From Fastidiosipila sp963510375 (GTDB lineage Bacteria > Bacillota > Clostridia > Saccharofermentanales > Fastidiosipilaceae), in assembly GCA_963510375.1 (NCBI GenBank), contig CAUPES010000002.1, positions 62,001 through 126,000 of the forward strand: a stretch of 64,000 nucleotides of DNA, written 5' to 3'. The notes beneath the pieces are model-generated. The model saw only the letters and a program-made list of their open reading frames with translations. It had not been told where the DNA came from and ran no database searches. Both the position numbers and the translations under genes were made by a program. This document shows positions 25,182 to 34,327 of the stretch, piece by piece. Each line of letters starts with the position of its first letter. The first letter of the stretch is position 1.

Positions 25182-26860
25182 TGCTGAGCACATTGGACAT
25201 TAAACATTTTGCATTAATAGAGTCTGCTAGCCTTGATCTTAAACCTGGTTTCAACTGTATTACTGGTGAAACTGGTGCCGGTAAGTCACTTTTGCTTGGA
25301 GCTATTGAAGCTATCACTGGTAAACAAGCAAATAGAGAGCTAATAAGGAAAGGTGCAGACTTAGCTACTGTTGATGCAGTTTACACAGATGTTTATAGCT
25401 TATTATCTCGAGATGAAGAAATAGAATCTTACTTGGATAAAGATGAAGATCAAATAATTTTATCCAGAGAAATTAGATCTAATGGTAAAAATCTATGCCG
25501 AATTAATGGGCGTCCAGTTACCCTTAGCTTATTAAAGTCAGTAGGTGATAAGCTTGCTGATATCCATGGACAAAATGATAGACAATTAATTTTTGATAAA
25601 GATAAGCACTTGGAATTATTAGATAGATTTGGTCACCAAGAAATTTATCCGGCTTATGAAAACTACCAAAAGGCTTATAAAGCTTTACAAGAAGTTAGAC
25701 GTCAAGAGAAAATTCTGGTTGCAGATCCTGAAGAACGTAAAGCGCTATTAGAGAGCTTAGAGTATCAAATTAACGAAATTGAAGAAGTAAATCCTCAAGT
25801 TGGAGAAGATGAAGTGCTCAGAGAACAAAGGGCACTTTTACAGAATAAAGAAAAAATTAAAACAGCCTTGTTGCAAAGCCTAATTTCTCTAGAGGGTGCT
25901 GGTGAGAGCAGTGGTGCAATTAATCAAATGGAGGAAGTTAGCTCAAATCTTCAAGATTTAAGTATCTGGAATAGTGATTATGAAGGGATTTTGATAGAAA
26001 CTAATGACCTAATTGATAGTATATATAATTTGAAGAATAAACTTCAAGATGATTTAGAGTATATAGAATCACAAGGAAATCAGTTAGATGATATAATTAG
26101 ACGTTTGGACAAAATTTCTAGGCTTAAGAGAAAGTATAATTTTACTATAGAAGCAGTATGGGATTTTCATGATAGAGCAGTTAATAAAAGAAAAGAATTA
26201 ATAGATGCTGCTGATAATGTTGATAAACTTCAAAAGAAAAAAGAGCAAGTCATAAAAATTCTGTATGAAAGAGCGACAATACTGAGTGAGTTGAGAAAAA
26301 AGTGGGCAGATAAATTACAAGCTGGGATAGAAAAGGAACTAAAAGATCTTGGAATGTCTGCTGCTCGTTTTAAAGTTGAATTTAAGAAATTTTCTTTGTC
26401 AGATGCTAAGTCTTACGGACTTGAAAATGCTGAATTTATGATTGCTTCCAACAAAGGATCTGATTTTAAACCTTTATCAAAAACAGCTTCTGGGGGTGAA
26501 GTTTCCAGAGTAATGTTAGCTATAAAAGTGATTCTTGCTCAAGCTGATGAACTGCAACTTCTAGTGTTTGATGAAATCGATACGGGAATTAGTGGAGAAA
26601 CTAGTGCAATTGTGGCAGAGAAACTTAAACTCCTAGCAAAGAGTCATCAAATCTTATGTGTAACTCACCAGGCACAAATTGCAGCTGTGGCTGATCAACA
26701 ATTATATATATATAAAGCAAGTGATGCTGAGACTACAAAGACATATATTAAACCATTAAACAAAGTAGAGCGTGAGCATGAAATTGCTAGACTTTTGAGT
26801 GGTAATTCTGATGATGAACAATCCTTGATTTTGGCGAGAAAATTATTAAATAAAGCATAA
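25181..26860 (+). CDS. recN: DNA repair protein RecN
   Basis: SMC-like ATPase in double-strand break repair. N-terminal Walker A GETGAGKS at 30-37, central coiled coil at about 150-370, and C-terminal signature TASGGEVSRVMLAIK with Walker B LLVFDEIDTGISG. 559 residues, typical. Translationally coupled to argR by a one-base overlap. Confidence 0.97.
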   Translation: MLSTLDIKHFALIESASLDLKPGFNCITGETGAGKSLLLGAIEAITGKQANRELIRKGADLATVDAVYTDVYSLLSRDEEIESYLDKDEDQIILSREIRSNGKNLCRINGRPVTLSLLKSVGDKLADIHGQNDRQLIFDKDKHLELLDRFGHQEIYPAYENYQKAYKALQEVRRQEKILVADPEERKALLESLEYQINEIEEVNPQVGEDEVLREQRALLQNKEKIKTALLQSLISLEGAGESSGAINQMEEVSSNLQDLSIWNSDYEGILIETNDLIDSIYNLKNKLQDDLEYIESQGNQLDDIIRRLDKISRLKRKYNFTIEAVWDFHDRAVNKRKELIDAADNVDKLQKKKEQVIKILYERATILSELRKKWADKLQAGIEKELKDLGMSAARFKVEFKKFSLSDAKSYGLENAEFMIASNKGSDFKPLSKTASGGEVSRVMLAIKVILAQADELQLLVFDEIDTGISGETSAIVAEKLKLLAKSHQILCVTHQAQIAAVADQQLYIYKASDAETTKTYIKPLNKVEREHEIARLLSGNSDDEQSLILARKLLNKA

Positions 26861-26924
26861 AAAATTAATATTTTTTTACAGACGATAATACCGATAAAAC
26901 CAAGATTAGAAAGATAATTTTGCT

Positions 26925-27980
26925 ATGTATTTAAATTACAAAGTAGATTCTATATACGATGGAAAAACAGCCCAATTTATTCTAAAGAATGAATTAGGGC
27001 TTTCTACTAGAATGTGTAATAAAATCAAAATTAATCAAGGCTTAAAAAGAAATAATAGATTTTGTACAAATAAAGATCTTGTAGAAACTGGAGATGTTCT
27101 TGAAGTTGAGTTAAATTTTCCTAATGAATTGATTGGTAATATTGAAAATCCGTACAACATAGAGGTTATTTTCGAGGATGAGTGGTATGTTATTGTTAGC
27201 AAACCTGCTTTGTTACCTACGCATCCCCGCTTTTATGGGGATGATGGCTTATCCACAATATTGACTAAGTATAAGCTTTATCCTGCCAACAGACTAGATG
27301 TAGGAACTTCAGGCTTAGTGATTATGGCTAAAAATTCATATGCTCAAGATATGATAAGTAAAACACCTATAAAAAAAATTTATTTAGCTATGACTCATAA
27401 TCATTTCCCAGAAAAAGCTGGAGTAATAACTGCACCTATTGGCAGAGAGGAGAATACAATAATTTTTCGTAAAGTTACTTCTGAGGGAAAGAGTACGTTA
27501 ACTCACTATAGAGTCCTTGCGGAGTGGGAAAAATATAAAGCAAGTTTAGTAGCTTTTTTACTAGAAACAGGCAGAACTCATCAAATTAGAGTACATTCTC
27601 GCTATTTAAAATGTCCACTAGTTGGTGATCAATTTTATGGTTGGGAACAATCATATCGTTACTCTAAAGAAATACGAGAAAATGGCAAACTAGGATATTA
27701 TTTAAATGCAGATAGTAGGAACTATCATGACCCTAGTATTACTAGAGATTTCGAGGCGTTAAAGTTAAATAGAGAATTACAAAGACAATTTTTGCATGCT
27801 TATATATTGGAATTTAATCATCCAATTACTGGTGAAGCTCTATATTTAAAAGCTGAACTAACTAATGACTTGAAAGTTTTATTGTCAAAGATGCAAAAAA
27901 ATGAAACAGAAACTTTGCATTTCGAAAAAATTGATGAACTTCTTCAAATTGAAGTAGAACCAAGTGTTAAAAAAAATTAA
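26925..27980 (+). CDS. RluA-family pseudouridine synthase
   Basis: Converts uridine to pseudouridine in rRNA or tRNA. The catalytic Asp is in NRLDVGTSGLVIMAK, where family members usually have HRLDxxTSG. LETGRTHQIRVHSRYLKCPL is the second signature. The N-terminal 90 residues look like a degenerate S4-type RNA-binding domain. 351 residues, longer than usual with an extra loop at about 245-280. No clear Shine-Dalgarno precedes the ATG. The target base cannot be told from sequence; this is one of two RluA-type enzymes in the window. Confidence 0.88.
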   Translation: MYLNYKVDSIYDGKTAQFILKNELGLSTRMCNKIKINQGLKRNNRFCTNKDLVETGDVLEVELNFPNELIGNIENPYNIEVIFEDEWYVIVSKPALLPTHPRFYGDDGLSTILTKYKLYPANRLDVGTSGLVIMAKNSYAQDMISKTPIKKIYLAMTHNHFPEKAGVITAPIGREENTIIFRKVTSEGKSTLTHYRVLAEWEKYKASLVAFLLETGRTHQIRVHSRYLKCPLVGDQFYGWEQSYRYSKEIRENGKLGYYLNADSRNYHDPSITRDFEALKLNRELQRQFLHAYILEFNHPITGEALYLKAELTNDLKVLLSKMQKNETETLHFEKIDELLQIEVEPSVKKN

Positions 27981-28057
27981 TATCTTCTTGCGAGCTTGTG
28001 ACGGTCGCATCTTTGTGAGAAAAGTAAATTATTTTTATCAAATTATCTCTTATTCAT

Positions 28058-28086
28058 TTGCAATACTTACAAATTTTTAATAAAAT
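28058..28086 (+). promoter_or_regulatory. Putative promoter of rny
   Basis: TTGCAA (28058-28063), 17-base spacer, TAAAAT (28081-28086), about 140 bases ahead of the RNase Y start, implying a long leader. Confidence 0.5.
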
Positions 28087-28226
28087 TAATGTTAGTATTC
28101 TATACAAGTGAGAGATTGAAGAGATCTCAAACTAAATAATAGAGAAAGTTAAACAGTTAATAACTTAAATAATAATAAACTGTGAAATGTACTTTGAAAA
28201 TTTAATATTTGGAGGTGATTACCAAT

Positions 28227-29789
28227 ATGGATTTAACGTCTTTGATTATTGGTTTGGTAGTTGGCCTCGCAGGTGGTGTCACATCGATACTGATTTACTA
28301 TAATTTAGGATTCAGCAAGAAAAAGACAGAAATTGAAGCTGAAAATGTAAAAGCTAAGAAAAAAGCTGCAACATTATTAGCAAACGCAGAGAAAAATGGC
28401 GAAAGTCGCAAAAGAGAACTGCTCCTGCAGGCAAAAGAAGAAATTCACAAAGCCAAACAAGAATTGGAACGAGATTCTAGAAGTCGTCAAAGTAGCTTAG
28501 ACAAAGAGAGAAATAGAATCGAACAAAAAGAATCTGAAGTTGAAAATCGAGAGAAGAAATTAAATTCTAGGGATGAGAATTTAAGCAGATTGGAAAAGGA
28601 AGTTGAGAATCAATTAGCTAAAGCGAATGAGTTAGTTGAGAGTCATAATGCTGAGTTAGAGAAGGTTGCTAGCTTGTCTATGGAAGAAGCTAGAGAACAG
28701 TTATTAACAACTGCAGAACAAATCTATCGTAGAGACTTAGCTGCACGATATGTTCAATTAGAAGCTGAGATTGATGAAAAAGCTGATCGATATGCAGAAG
28801 AGGTAATTGTAACTTCTATGCAACGTTATGCTTCTGACTTTGTTGCAGACAATACAATTTCAGTTGTATCTTTACCAAGTGATGAGATGAAAGGTCGAAT
28901 CATTGGTCGTGAAGGTAGAAACATTAAGACTTTCCAAAAAATTACAGGTGTAGATGTCATAATAGACGATACTCCAGAAGCGATTACTTTATCGTGCTTT
29001 AATCCGCTTAGGAGAGAAGTTGCTAAAGTTGCAATGGAGAAGCTTGTTAAGGATGGTAGAGTTCATCCTACAAGCATTGAAGCAGCTGTAGAAAAAGCAG
29101 AAAATGAAGTTAATAAAACAATCAAAAGTGTTGGTGAAAAAGCCAGCCTAGCAACAGGTCTAGTAGGAATAACTCCTGAAGAGGTTGAATTGTTAGGTAA
29201 ACTGAACTATAGAACAAGCTTCGGACAGAATGTATTACAACACTGTTTAGAAGTTTGTGAATTGTCTGGACTCTTAGCAGCTGAATTAGGATTAGATGTT
29301 CAATTAGCCAAGAGAGCAGGATTATTCCATGATATAGGTAAAGCGTCAGACTTTGAAATGGAAGGATCTCACGTCGAGCTAGGTGTTGAGATTGCTGAAC
29401 GTAACAATGAAGATGAAGTTGTTATTAACACAATTGCTTCACACCATGGTGATACAGAGCCAACCTCTGTAATCGCAGTATTGGTAGCGGCAGCAGATGC
29501 ATTATCCGCAGCTAGACCAGGAGCTAGACGTGAAAGTGTAGAAACTTATATGAAGCGTGTACAAGGTCTAGAAGATATTGCTAATAGTTTCTCAGGCATT
29601 GAAAAGAGTTATGCAATTCAGGCCGGTAGAGAGTTAAGAGTTATAGTAAACCCTGAGCAAATGAGCGAAGAGGAAATGAAATTAACTGCTTATGAAATTA
29701 GCAAGAGGATAGAAGAAGAGTTGAATTATCCAGGTCATATAAAAGTTAATATGATCAGAGAAACACGATTCACTAGTCAAGCAAATTAA
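28227..29789 (+). CDS. rny: Ribonuclease Y
   Basis: Membrane-anchored endoribonuclease that starts mRNA decay in many Bacillota. N-terminal membrane helix (about 5-26), long charged coiled coil (30-180), KH domain (IIGREGRNIKTFQKITGVDV) and HD domain with RAGLFHDIGKA and the second His in ASHHGD. 520 residues. GGAGGTGAT leads to ATG 28227; the TTG upstream overlaps that site. Followed by a strong terminator, so it is likely transcribed alone. Confidence 0.97.
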   Translation: MDLTSLIIGLVVGLAGGVTSILIYYNLGFSKKKTEIEAENVKAKKKAATLLANAEKNGESRKRELLLQAKEEIHKAKQELERDSRSRQSSLDKERNRIEQKESEVENREKKLNSRDENLSRLEKEVENQLAKANELVESHNAELEKVASLSMEEAREQLLTTAEQIYRRDLAARYVQLEAEIDEKADRYAEEVIVTSMQRYASDFVADNTISVVSLPSDEMKGRIIGREGRNIKTFQKITGVDVIIDDTPEAITLSCFNPLRREVAKVAMEKLVKDGRVHPTSIEAAVEKAENEVNKTIKSVGEKASLATGLVGITPEEVELLGKLNYRTSFGQNVLQHCLEVCELSGLLAAELGLDVQLAKRAGLFHDIGKASDFEMEGSHVELGVEIAERNNEDEVVINTIASHHGDTEPTSVIAVLVAAADALSAARPGARRESVETYMKRVQGLEDIANSFSGIEKSYAIQAGRELRVIVNPEQMSEEEMKLTAYEISKRIEEELNYPGHIKVNMIRETRFTSQAN

Positions 29790-29792
29790 ATA

Positions 29793-29813
29793 AAGGTCGG
29801 AAACTCTGACCTT
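29793..29813 (+). repeat. Small hairpin directly after rny
   Basis: AAGGTC and GACCTT pair perfectly around a short loop, three bases after the rny stop. It stacks directly next to the larger terminator hairpin. Confidence 0.55.
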
Positions 29814-29852
29814 AACCCCAAAATCCGGAATAACGGATGGAGGGGTTTTTTT
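29814..29852 (+). terminator. Terminator after rny; hairpin motif copy 2
   Basis: AACCCC pairs with GGGGTT, then a 3x3 internal loop AAA/GGA, then ATCCG pairs with CGGAT around a six-base loop; seven T follow. The arms and internal loop match those at 10051-10094. Confidence 0.88.
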
Positions 29853-29953
29853 ATGCTAAAAATCCCAGAACTTAATGAAGTGCTTTATGCGACAAATACT
29901 CTTAATTAAGTTAAAATATAGAACAAGAAATATTATTTAGTAAAGGTATTAAA

Positions 29954-30556
29954 ATGAAAAAAGTATTTAGTGATAGTCAATTAAAAGAATTTAAACCAGA
30001 GGTATCTTGGAAAAAATCTTTTTGGTTTTTGATTTTAGCTGTAATTTTAGTAGCTTTGGATCAAATAAGTAAATTATGGGCAGCTAATAATGTTGAATTA
30101 CAGAATGGCGGAAAAATTGAAGTTTTACCAGATTTTTTCCAATTTATATACACATTAAATTCTGGAGCAGCATTTAGTTTTTTGAATAATCAAGAATGGG
30201 GAATATACCTTTTGACAGGAATTTCTGTTGTGACTTCCGTTATTTTTATAGTTCTCGTATTTAAATATAGTAATTGGCCTGCAATTTTCCCGTTCGCACT
30301 TACTGTTTTATTAGCTGGTACAGTTGGTAACTTAATTGATAGGATCAGATTAGGTGCTGTGATAGATTTCTTGGATTTCCATTATAATGGCTGGCATTTC
30401 CCAACATTTAATGTAGCAGATACTTGTATTACTATTTCAGCTGTTATTTTATTTTTCTACATAATGTTCAGATATGACAAAGATCTAGAAAAATATAATT
30501 TAAAAATCCAGAACAACGTTAGATCAAGTGGTGAGGATAGCTTTAACTTGCAGTAA
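29954..30556 (+). CDS. lspA: Lipoprotein signal peptidase
   Basis: Aspartic protease in the membrane that removes signal peptides of prolipoproteins. Four membrane helices; catalytic Asp residues are in GNLIDRIRLGAVIDF and FNVADTCITIS. 200 residues, longer than the usual 150-165, with a polar N-terminal extension of about 20 residues and a C-terminal polar tail. Its substrate class is present in the window (the zinc-type lipoprotein at 50236). Its stop overlaps the next start by one base. Confidence 0.96.
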   Translation: MKKVFSDSQLKEFKPEVSWKKSFWFLILAVILVALDQISKLWAANNVELQNGGKIEVLPDFFQFIYTLNSGAAFSFLNNQEWGIYLLTGISVVTSVIFIVLVFKYSNWPAIFPFALTVLLAGTVGNLIDRIRLGAVIDFLDFHYNGWHFPTFNVADTCITISAVILFFYIMFRYDKDLEKYNLKIQNNVRSSGEDSFNLQ

Positions 30557-31488
30557 TGAAAAAACTTATATATGTTAAAAAAAGTGATAAAAGATTAGAT
30601 AAAACTTTATCAGATTTGTTCCCTGAAATATCTAGAAATGAGCTTTCTCAGATGATTAAAGATGGTAAAGTTGTTTCACATGTAGGGACTATGAAGCCTA
30701 GTTTTAAAGTCGATGAAGACTTGGAGTTAGAAATTGACTTTGATAGTTTGATTGAGCAAAATGATTTAGTTGAAAATCCTCAACCTGAAAATATACCTTT
30801 AGACATTATTTACGAAGACGAGGATATAATTGTACTTGATAAAAAAGCAGGTATTACAGTGCATCCAGGAGTTGGAAATGAATCAGGAACTCTAGTGAAT
30901 GCACTCTTAAATCATTGCAATGGAAAATTAGCGATGCTAAACGGAAAATCTAGAGCAGGTATCGTGCATAGGTTAGATAAAGACACTTCCGGAATATTAC
31001 TAGTTGCAAAAACAGATGATGCCTTAATTAACTTGCAAGAACAATTTAAAACTAGAGAAATCACAAAAGTTTATGAAGCAATAGTTCATGGTACTTTTAA
31101 AGAAAATAAAGGCTTTATCAATGCTCCAATAGGCAGAAATCCTAAGAGAAGACAAGAAATGTCAGTTCAAGATGAAGGAAAAATTGCAAAAACTGAATTT
31201 GAGCTTCTCGGAGAAAGTAATAATACATCTTATTTAAAAGTTAACTTGTTAACAGGCAGAACTCACCAAATTAGAGTGCATATGAAATATATTAATCATC
31301 CTATAGTAGGCGATCCTATATATGGATTTAGACATGATAAATTAGCCAAAGAATTATGTTTACATGCAAGAAGTGTTACGTTTAAGCATCCTGTAAACAA
31401 TAAAGAAATGTATTTTGAGTCACCATTGCCAGAGAGAATTATTGCAGTTTTAGAAAAATTAAATTATGAATTAGAATTTATGAATTAA
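30556..31488 (+). CDS. rluD: RluD-like 23S rRNA pseudouridine synthase
   Basis: S4 RNA-binding domain at 1-70 (RLDKTLSDLFPEISRNELSQ, then MIKDGKVVSHV), catalytic domain with IVHRLDKDTSGILLVAKTDD including the catalytic Asp, and LLTGRTHQIRVHMKYINHPI. 310 residues. It overlaps the lspA stop by one base, the standard lspA-rluD pair in Bacillota. Modifies large-subunit rRNA, probably the helix 69 region by family. Confidence 0.94.
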   Translation: MKKLIYVKKSDKRLDKTLSDLFPEISRNELSQMIKDGKVVSHVGTMKPSFKVDEDLELEIDFDSLIEQNDLVENPQPENIPLDIIYEDEDIIVLDKKAGITVHPGVGNESGTLVNALLNHCNGKLAMLNGKSRAGIVHRLDKDTSGILLVAKTDDALINLQEQFKTREITKVYEAIVHGTFKENKGFINAPIGRNPKRRQEMSVQDEGKIAKTEFELLGESNNTSYLKVNLLTGRTHQIRVHMKYINHPIVGDPIYGFRHDKLAKELCLHARSVTFKHPVNNKEMYFESPLPERIIAVLEKLNYELEFMN

Positions 31489-31537
31489 AGTTTATGAATT
31501 AGTATAAGAAAAATTTCGAATGAGAGGAGAGAGAAAA

Positions 31538-32419
31538 TTGGATATATTAAAAAAATTTAAAAGATTAATTTTAATAAAATTAAATAAATTCACTTCTCAT
31601 TCAAATAATTTAGAGCGTGTTAAAAAAAATTCTAAAGCATCTAAATTTAGTAGCAGTAAAATATCTTTTATTCTAGCTTCATTTTCTGCAGTATTGTTAA
31701 TTGCTTTAATTTTGCTGTTAGCCCATAAAAATTTACAAGCTCAAATAAGGATAAAGGAAGAACCTTTGAATAGATTAAAAGAGCTACAAAAAGAAATTAC
31801 TGCTAAAGAGGAACAAAAGAAAAAGCTGGAGCAAGAGAACGCAAACTTAAACAAAGAATTTGAAGAAGTAAGAGATGTTAAAATTCAAAATATTAAATCT
31901 GAATCCACTGAGTTAAAACGTCTGATCAGTGAGTATGATATGGTATTAAGTATTGCAGGTATGAAAATCTTTAAAGGGCAAGGAATTAGGGTTACTTTAG
32001 CAGATAAAGAAGGAATAGCTTATGATTCTACAACTGATGCAAGTGAAATTGTTCATGATGGTGATTTGAGGATAATTGTTGAATTTTTTAAGGCGAATTA
32101 TTTTGATGCAATTGCTGTAAATGGTGAAAGAATTTCTCCGATGAGTCCTTTGCTGTGTACAGGTCCATCAGTTCTTGTAAATAGAGTTTATCACTCTTCA
32201 CCTTTTATAATTGAAGCTGGTTTAAAGGAAGCGGCTGAGTTGGAAAGTATTTTTAAACAGATGCAAGATCAACAGTTTTTTAAATCAATAAAAGATAGAG
32301 GTCTTAAATTAGAAATTGAATTAGTTGAAGATTTGCAACTAAGTCCAATGCAAGATGAAATATATATAAATTCACAGGTTGATAGACTTGGAGGGTATGA
32401 TAATGAAATCAAGAAATAA
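31538..32419 (+). CDS. DUF881-family protein (first of two)
   Basis: 293 residues: cytosolic basic N-terminus, membrane helix at about 42-66, coiled coil at about 75-125, then the extracytoplasmic DUF881 domain (residues 135-280; IRVTLADKEGIAY, DLRIIVEFFKANYFDAIAVN, ERISPMSPLLCTGPSVLVN). DUF881 proteins are usually found near divisome or small basic protein genes but their role is unknown. TTG at 31538 is chosen because AGGAGAG stands right before it; the ATG at 31520 has no ribosome site. Overlaps the second DUF881 gene by 17 bases. Confidence 0.8.
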   Translation: MDILKKFKRLILIKLNKFTSHSNNLERVKKNSKASKFSSSKISFILASFSAVLLIALILLLAHKNLQAQIRIKEEPLNRLKELQKEITAKEEQKKKLEQENANLNKEFEEVRDVKIQNIKSESTELKRLISEYDMVLSIAGMKIFKGQGIRVTLADKEGIAYDSTTDASEIVHDGDLRIIVEFFKANYFDAIAVNGERISPMSPLLCTGPSVLVNRVYHSSPFIIEAGLKEAAELESIFKQMQDQQFFKSIKDRGLKLEIELVEDLQLSPMQDEIYINSQVDRLGGYDNEIKK

Positions 32420-33164
32420 ATTAATTGCTAATATCTTGTTAGTTGTAATAAGTATAATACTGGGAGTCTTGATAGCTTGGCAAATGAAGAATATAAATTC
32501 TTTAGAAGGCTCTACTATTTTTGGCAATACAAGTCAAGCTGACTTGCAAGAAAAAATTCAACAGTTAAATATTGTTAATGCTGAACTTGCTCAAAGAAAT
32601 GCAGAATATAAGGAAAGTCTGCAAAAGTTTATTGAACTAGGTGACGATGAAAATGCGCAGCGTAAATATTATCAAGATCAACTTATTAGAGCCAAGACGT
32701 ATGCTGGTTTAACAGATGTTAAAGGACCTGGAGCTATTATTAGTTTAGATACCAGTGCTAAAGATGCTGAAATTAGTGTGTCATCTTTGTTGGTTATTGT
32801 AAATTCTCTTAAAGCTAATGGTGCTTATGCTATCTCTATAAACGGTGAGAGAGTTGTTGCTTTAACAGAAATTAGTGCAACTGGAAGCGGTGAAAATGCA
32901 AAAATAATAATGAACGGTACTAATATTACAAGTCCTACAGGCTATGAAATATCTATAATTGGAGAAGTGAAAAAATTACAAGATTATTATAGATTTTCTA
33001 GTCAAATTTGGAACCACTTGCAAAGTCAGGGTGTCGTTGTAAATATGGAGTATCCACAAGAAGTTAAAATTCCAGCATTGTCTGAAAATAGTCCGGCATA
33101 TAGACAAAATTTATTAGAAATTGTACCTAAAGACAATACGAATGGTAGCAACTTGGAAAAATAA
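32403..33164 (+). CDS. DUF881-family protein (second of two)
   Basis: 253 residues: membrane helix at about 7-25, coiled coil at 40-90, DUF881 domain at about 95-235 (DVKGPGAIISLDTSAKDAEI; LLVIVNSLKANGAYAISING). The start is ATG 32403 with GGAGG eight bases upstream, inside the end of the preceding paralogue. The two proteins share the same plan and may form a heteromer; that is inference. Confidence 0.82.
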   Translation: MKSRNKLIANILLVVISIILGVLIAWQMKNINSLEGSTIFGNTSQADLQEKIQQLNIVNAELAQRNAEYKESLQKFIELGDDENAQRKYYQDQLIRAKTYAGLTDVKGPGAIISLDTSAKDAEISVSSLLVIVNSLKANGAYAISINGERVVALTEISATGSGENAKIIMNGTNITSPTGYEISIIGEVKKLQDYYRFSSQIWNHLQSQGVVVNMEYPQEVKIPALSENSPAYRQNLLEIVPKDNTNGSNLEK

Positions 33165-33172
33165 TATAATTT

Positions 33173-33202
33173 TTGTGTAAAACATTAACTTATTGCTATA
33201 AG
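33173..33202 (+). promoter_or_regulatory. Putative promoter of phoH
   Basis: TTGTGT (33173-33178), 18-base spacer, TG-C-TATAAG (33197-33202) with an extended -10, 35 bases before the phoH start. Confidence 0.45.
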
Positions 33203-33236
33203 AGAGCTTTTTACTAGCTTAGAAGGAGATTTGAAT

Positions 33237-34226
33237 TTGGAAAAAATAATACGTATAGATGAACAGAATATAATTCAAAGCATTATTGGTGTTAACAATA
33301 AGAATGCTAAAGCAATTGAGAATTATTTAAATGTCATTATTGAACCAAATCTACTGGGGATAAAAATAATCGCTGAAACTGAAGAAGAATTAGACTTAGC
33401 TGATAAAATAGTTAGCAAAATGCTACATATATCCAAAAATAAAGGAGAAGTAGATGAACAGCTGGCAAATTATTTAGCCGGAATGAGCAAGGAGCAGAGA
33501 CAAAATATTGCAGTTTACAACCCTGACTGGATTGGACTCAATGCAAAAGGTAAGGCAGTGGTGTCTAAAACTTTGGGACAAAGTAAATACATAGAGGCAA
33601 TACGTAATAATACAGTTACTTTTGCAATTGGGCCTGCAGGTACAGGCAAAACTTATTTAGCAGTTGCAATGGCAGTTCAAGCATTTAAAAATGAAGAAGT
33701 CGATAGAATAATTCTAACAAGACCAGCTGTTGAAGCAGGTGAGAACTTAGGATTTTTACCAGGAGATTTACAGACTAAAGTTGACCCTTATATGAGACCT
33801 CTGTATGATGCTTTGGCAGATTTGATGGGATACGAAACTTATACCTTAAATATGGAAAGAGGGTTAATAGAAGTTTCTCCATTAGCTTATATGCGTGGTA
33901 GAACTCTTGATAACTCTTATATAATTCTAGATGAAGCTCAGAACACAACTCCGGAACAGATGAAAATGTTTTTGACTAGATTGGGCTATGATTCTAAAAT
34001 TGTAGTAACTGGTGATGCTACGCAAATTGACTTACCTAGAAATCAACGTTCGGGTCTAATTCATGCTCAAAAAGTTCTTAAAAATGTTAAAGGAATGTCA
34101 TTTGTAGAGCTAGATGAGAGTGATGTAATGCGCAATCCGATTGTTCAAAGTATAATTAAGGCATATGATAAATATGATAAAAACTTTGAGACAAAGAAAC
34201 AAAAGAGAAAAGATGTTGAGCAATAG
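33237..34226 (+). CDS. phoH: PhoH-family ATPase
   Basis: P-loop ATPase related to helicases, linked to RNA processing by genomic association with ybeY. Walker A GPAGTGKTYLA near 127-137, Walker B YIILDEAQNTTPEQ and the VVTGDATQIDLPRN motif. 329 residues. TTG at 33237 is preferred because AAGGAG is 8 bases upstream; another TTG at 33231 is too close. It precedes pgpH and ybeY-era, the standard clostridial order. Confidence 0.94.
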   Translation: MEKIIRIDEQNIIQSIIGVNNKNAKAIENYLNVIIEPNLLGIKIIAETEEELDLADKIVSKMLHISKNKGEVDEQLANYLAGMSKEQRQNIAVYNPDWIGLNAKGKAVVSKTLGQSKYIEAIRNNTVTFAIGPAGTGKTYLAVAMAVQAFKNEEVDRIILTRPAVEAGENLGFLPGDLQTKVDPYMRPLYDALADLMGYETYTLNMERGLIEVSPLAYMRGRTLDNSYIILDEAQNTTPEQMKMFLTRLGYDSKIVVTGDATQIDLPRNQRSGLIHAQKVLKNVKGMSFVELDESDVMRNPIVQSIIKAYDKYDKNFETKKQKRKDVEQ

Positions 34227-34327
34227 ATTTTAATAAATTAAATATAAAATATTATTATTGATTTTTAAGATTAAAAGTTTTTGATTTAGCTTTATAATAT
34301 AAACAGTAGAACAAAAGGAGTAAATAA

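Noticed and set aside
28005..28027. Short TGCGA/TCGCA inverted repeat before rny
   Set aside because: The stem is only five pairs without a T tract, and it lies away from the promoter; too weak to call a terminator or operator.
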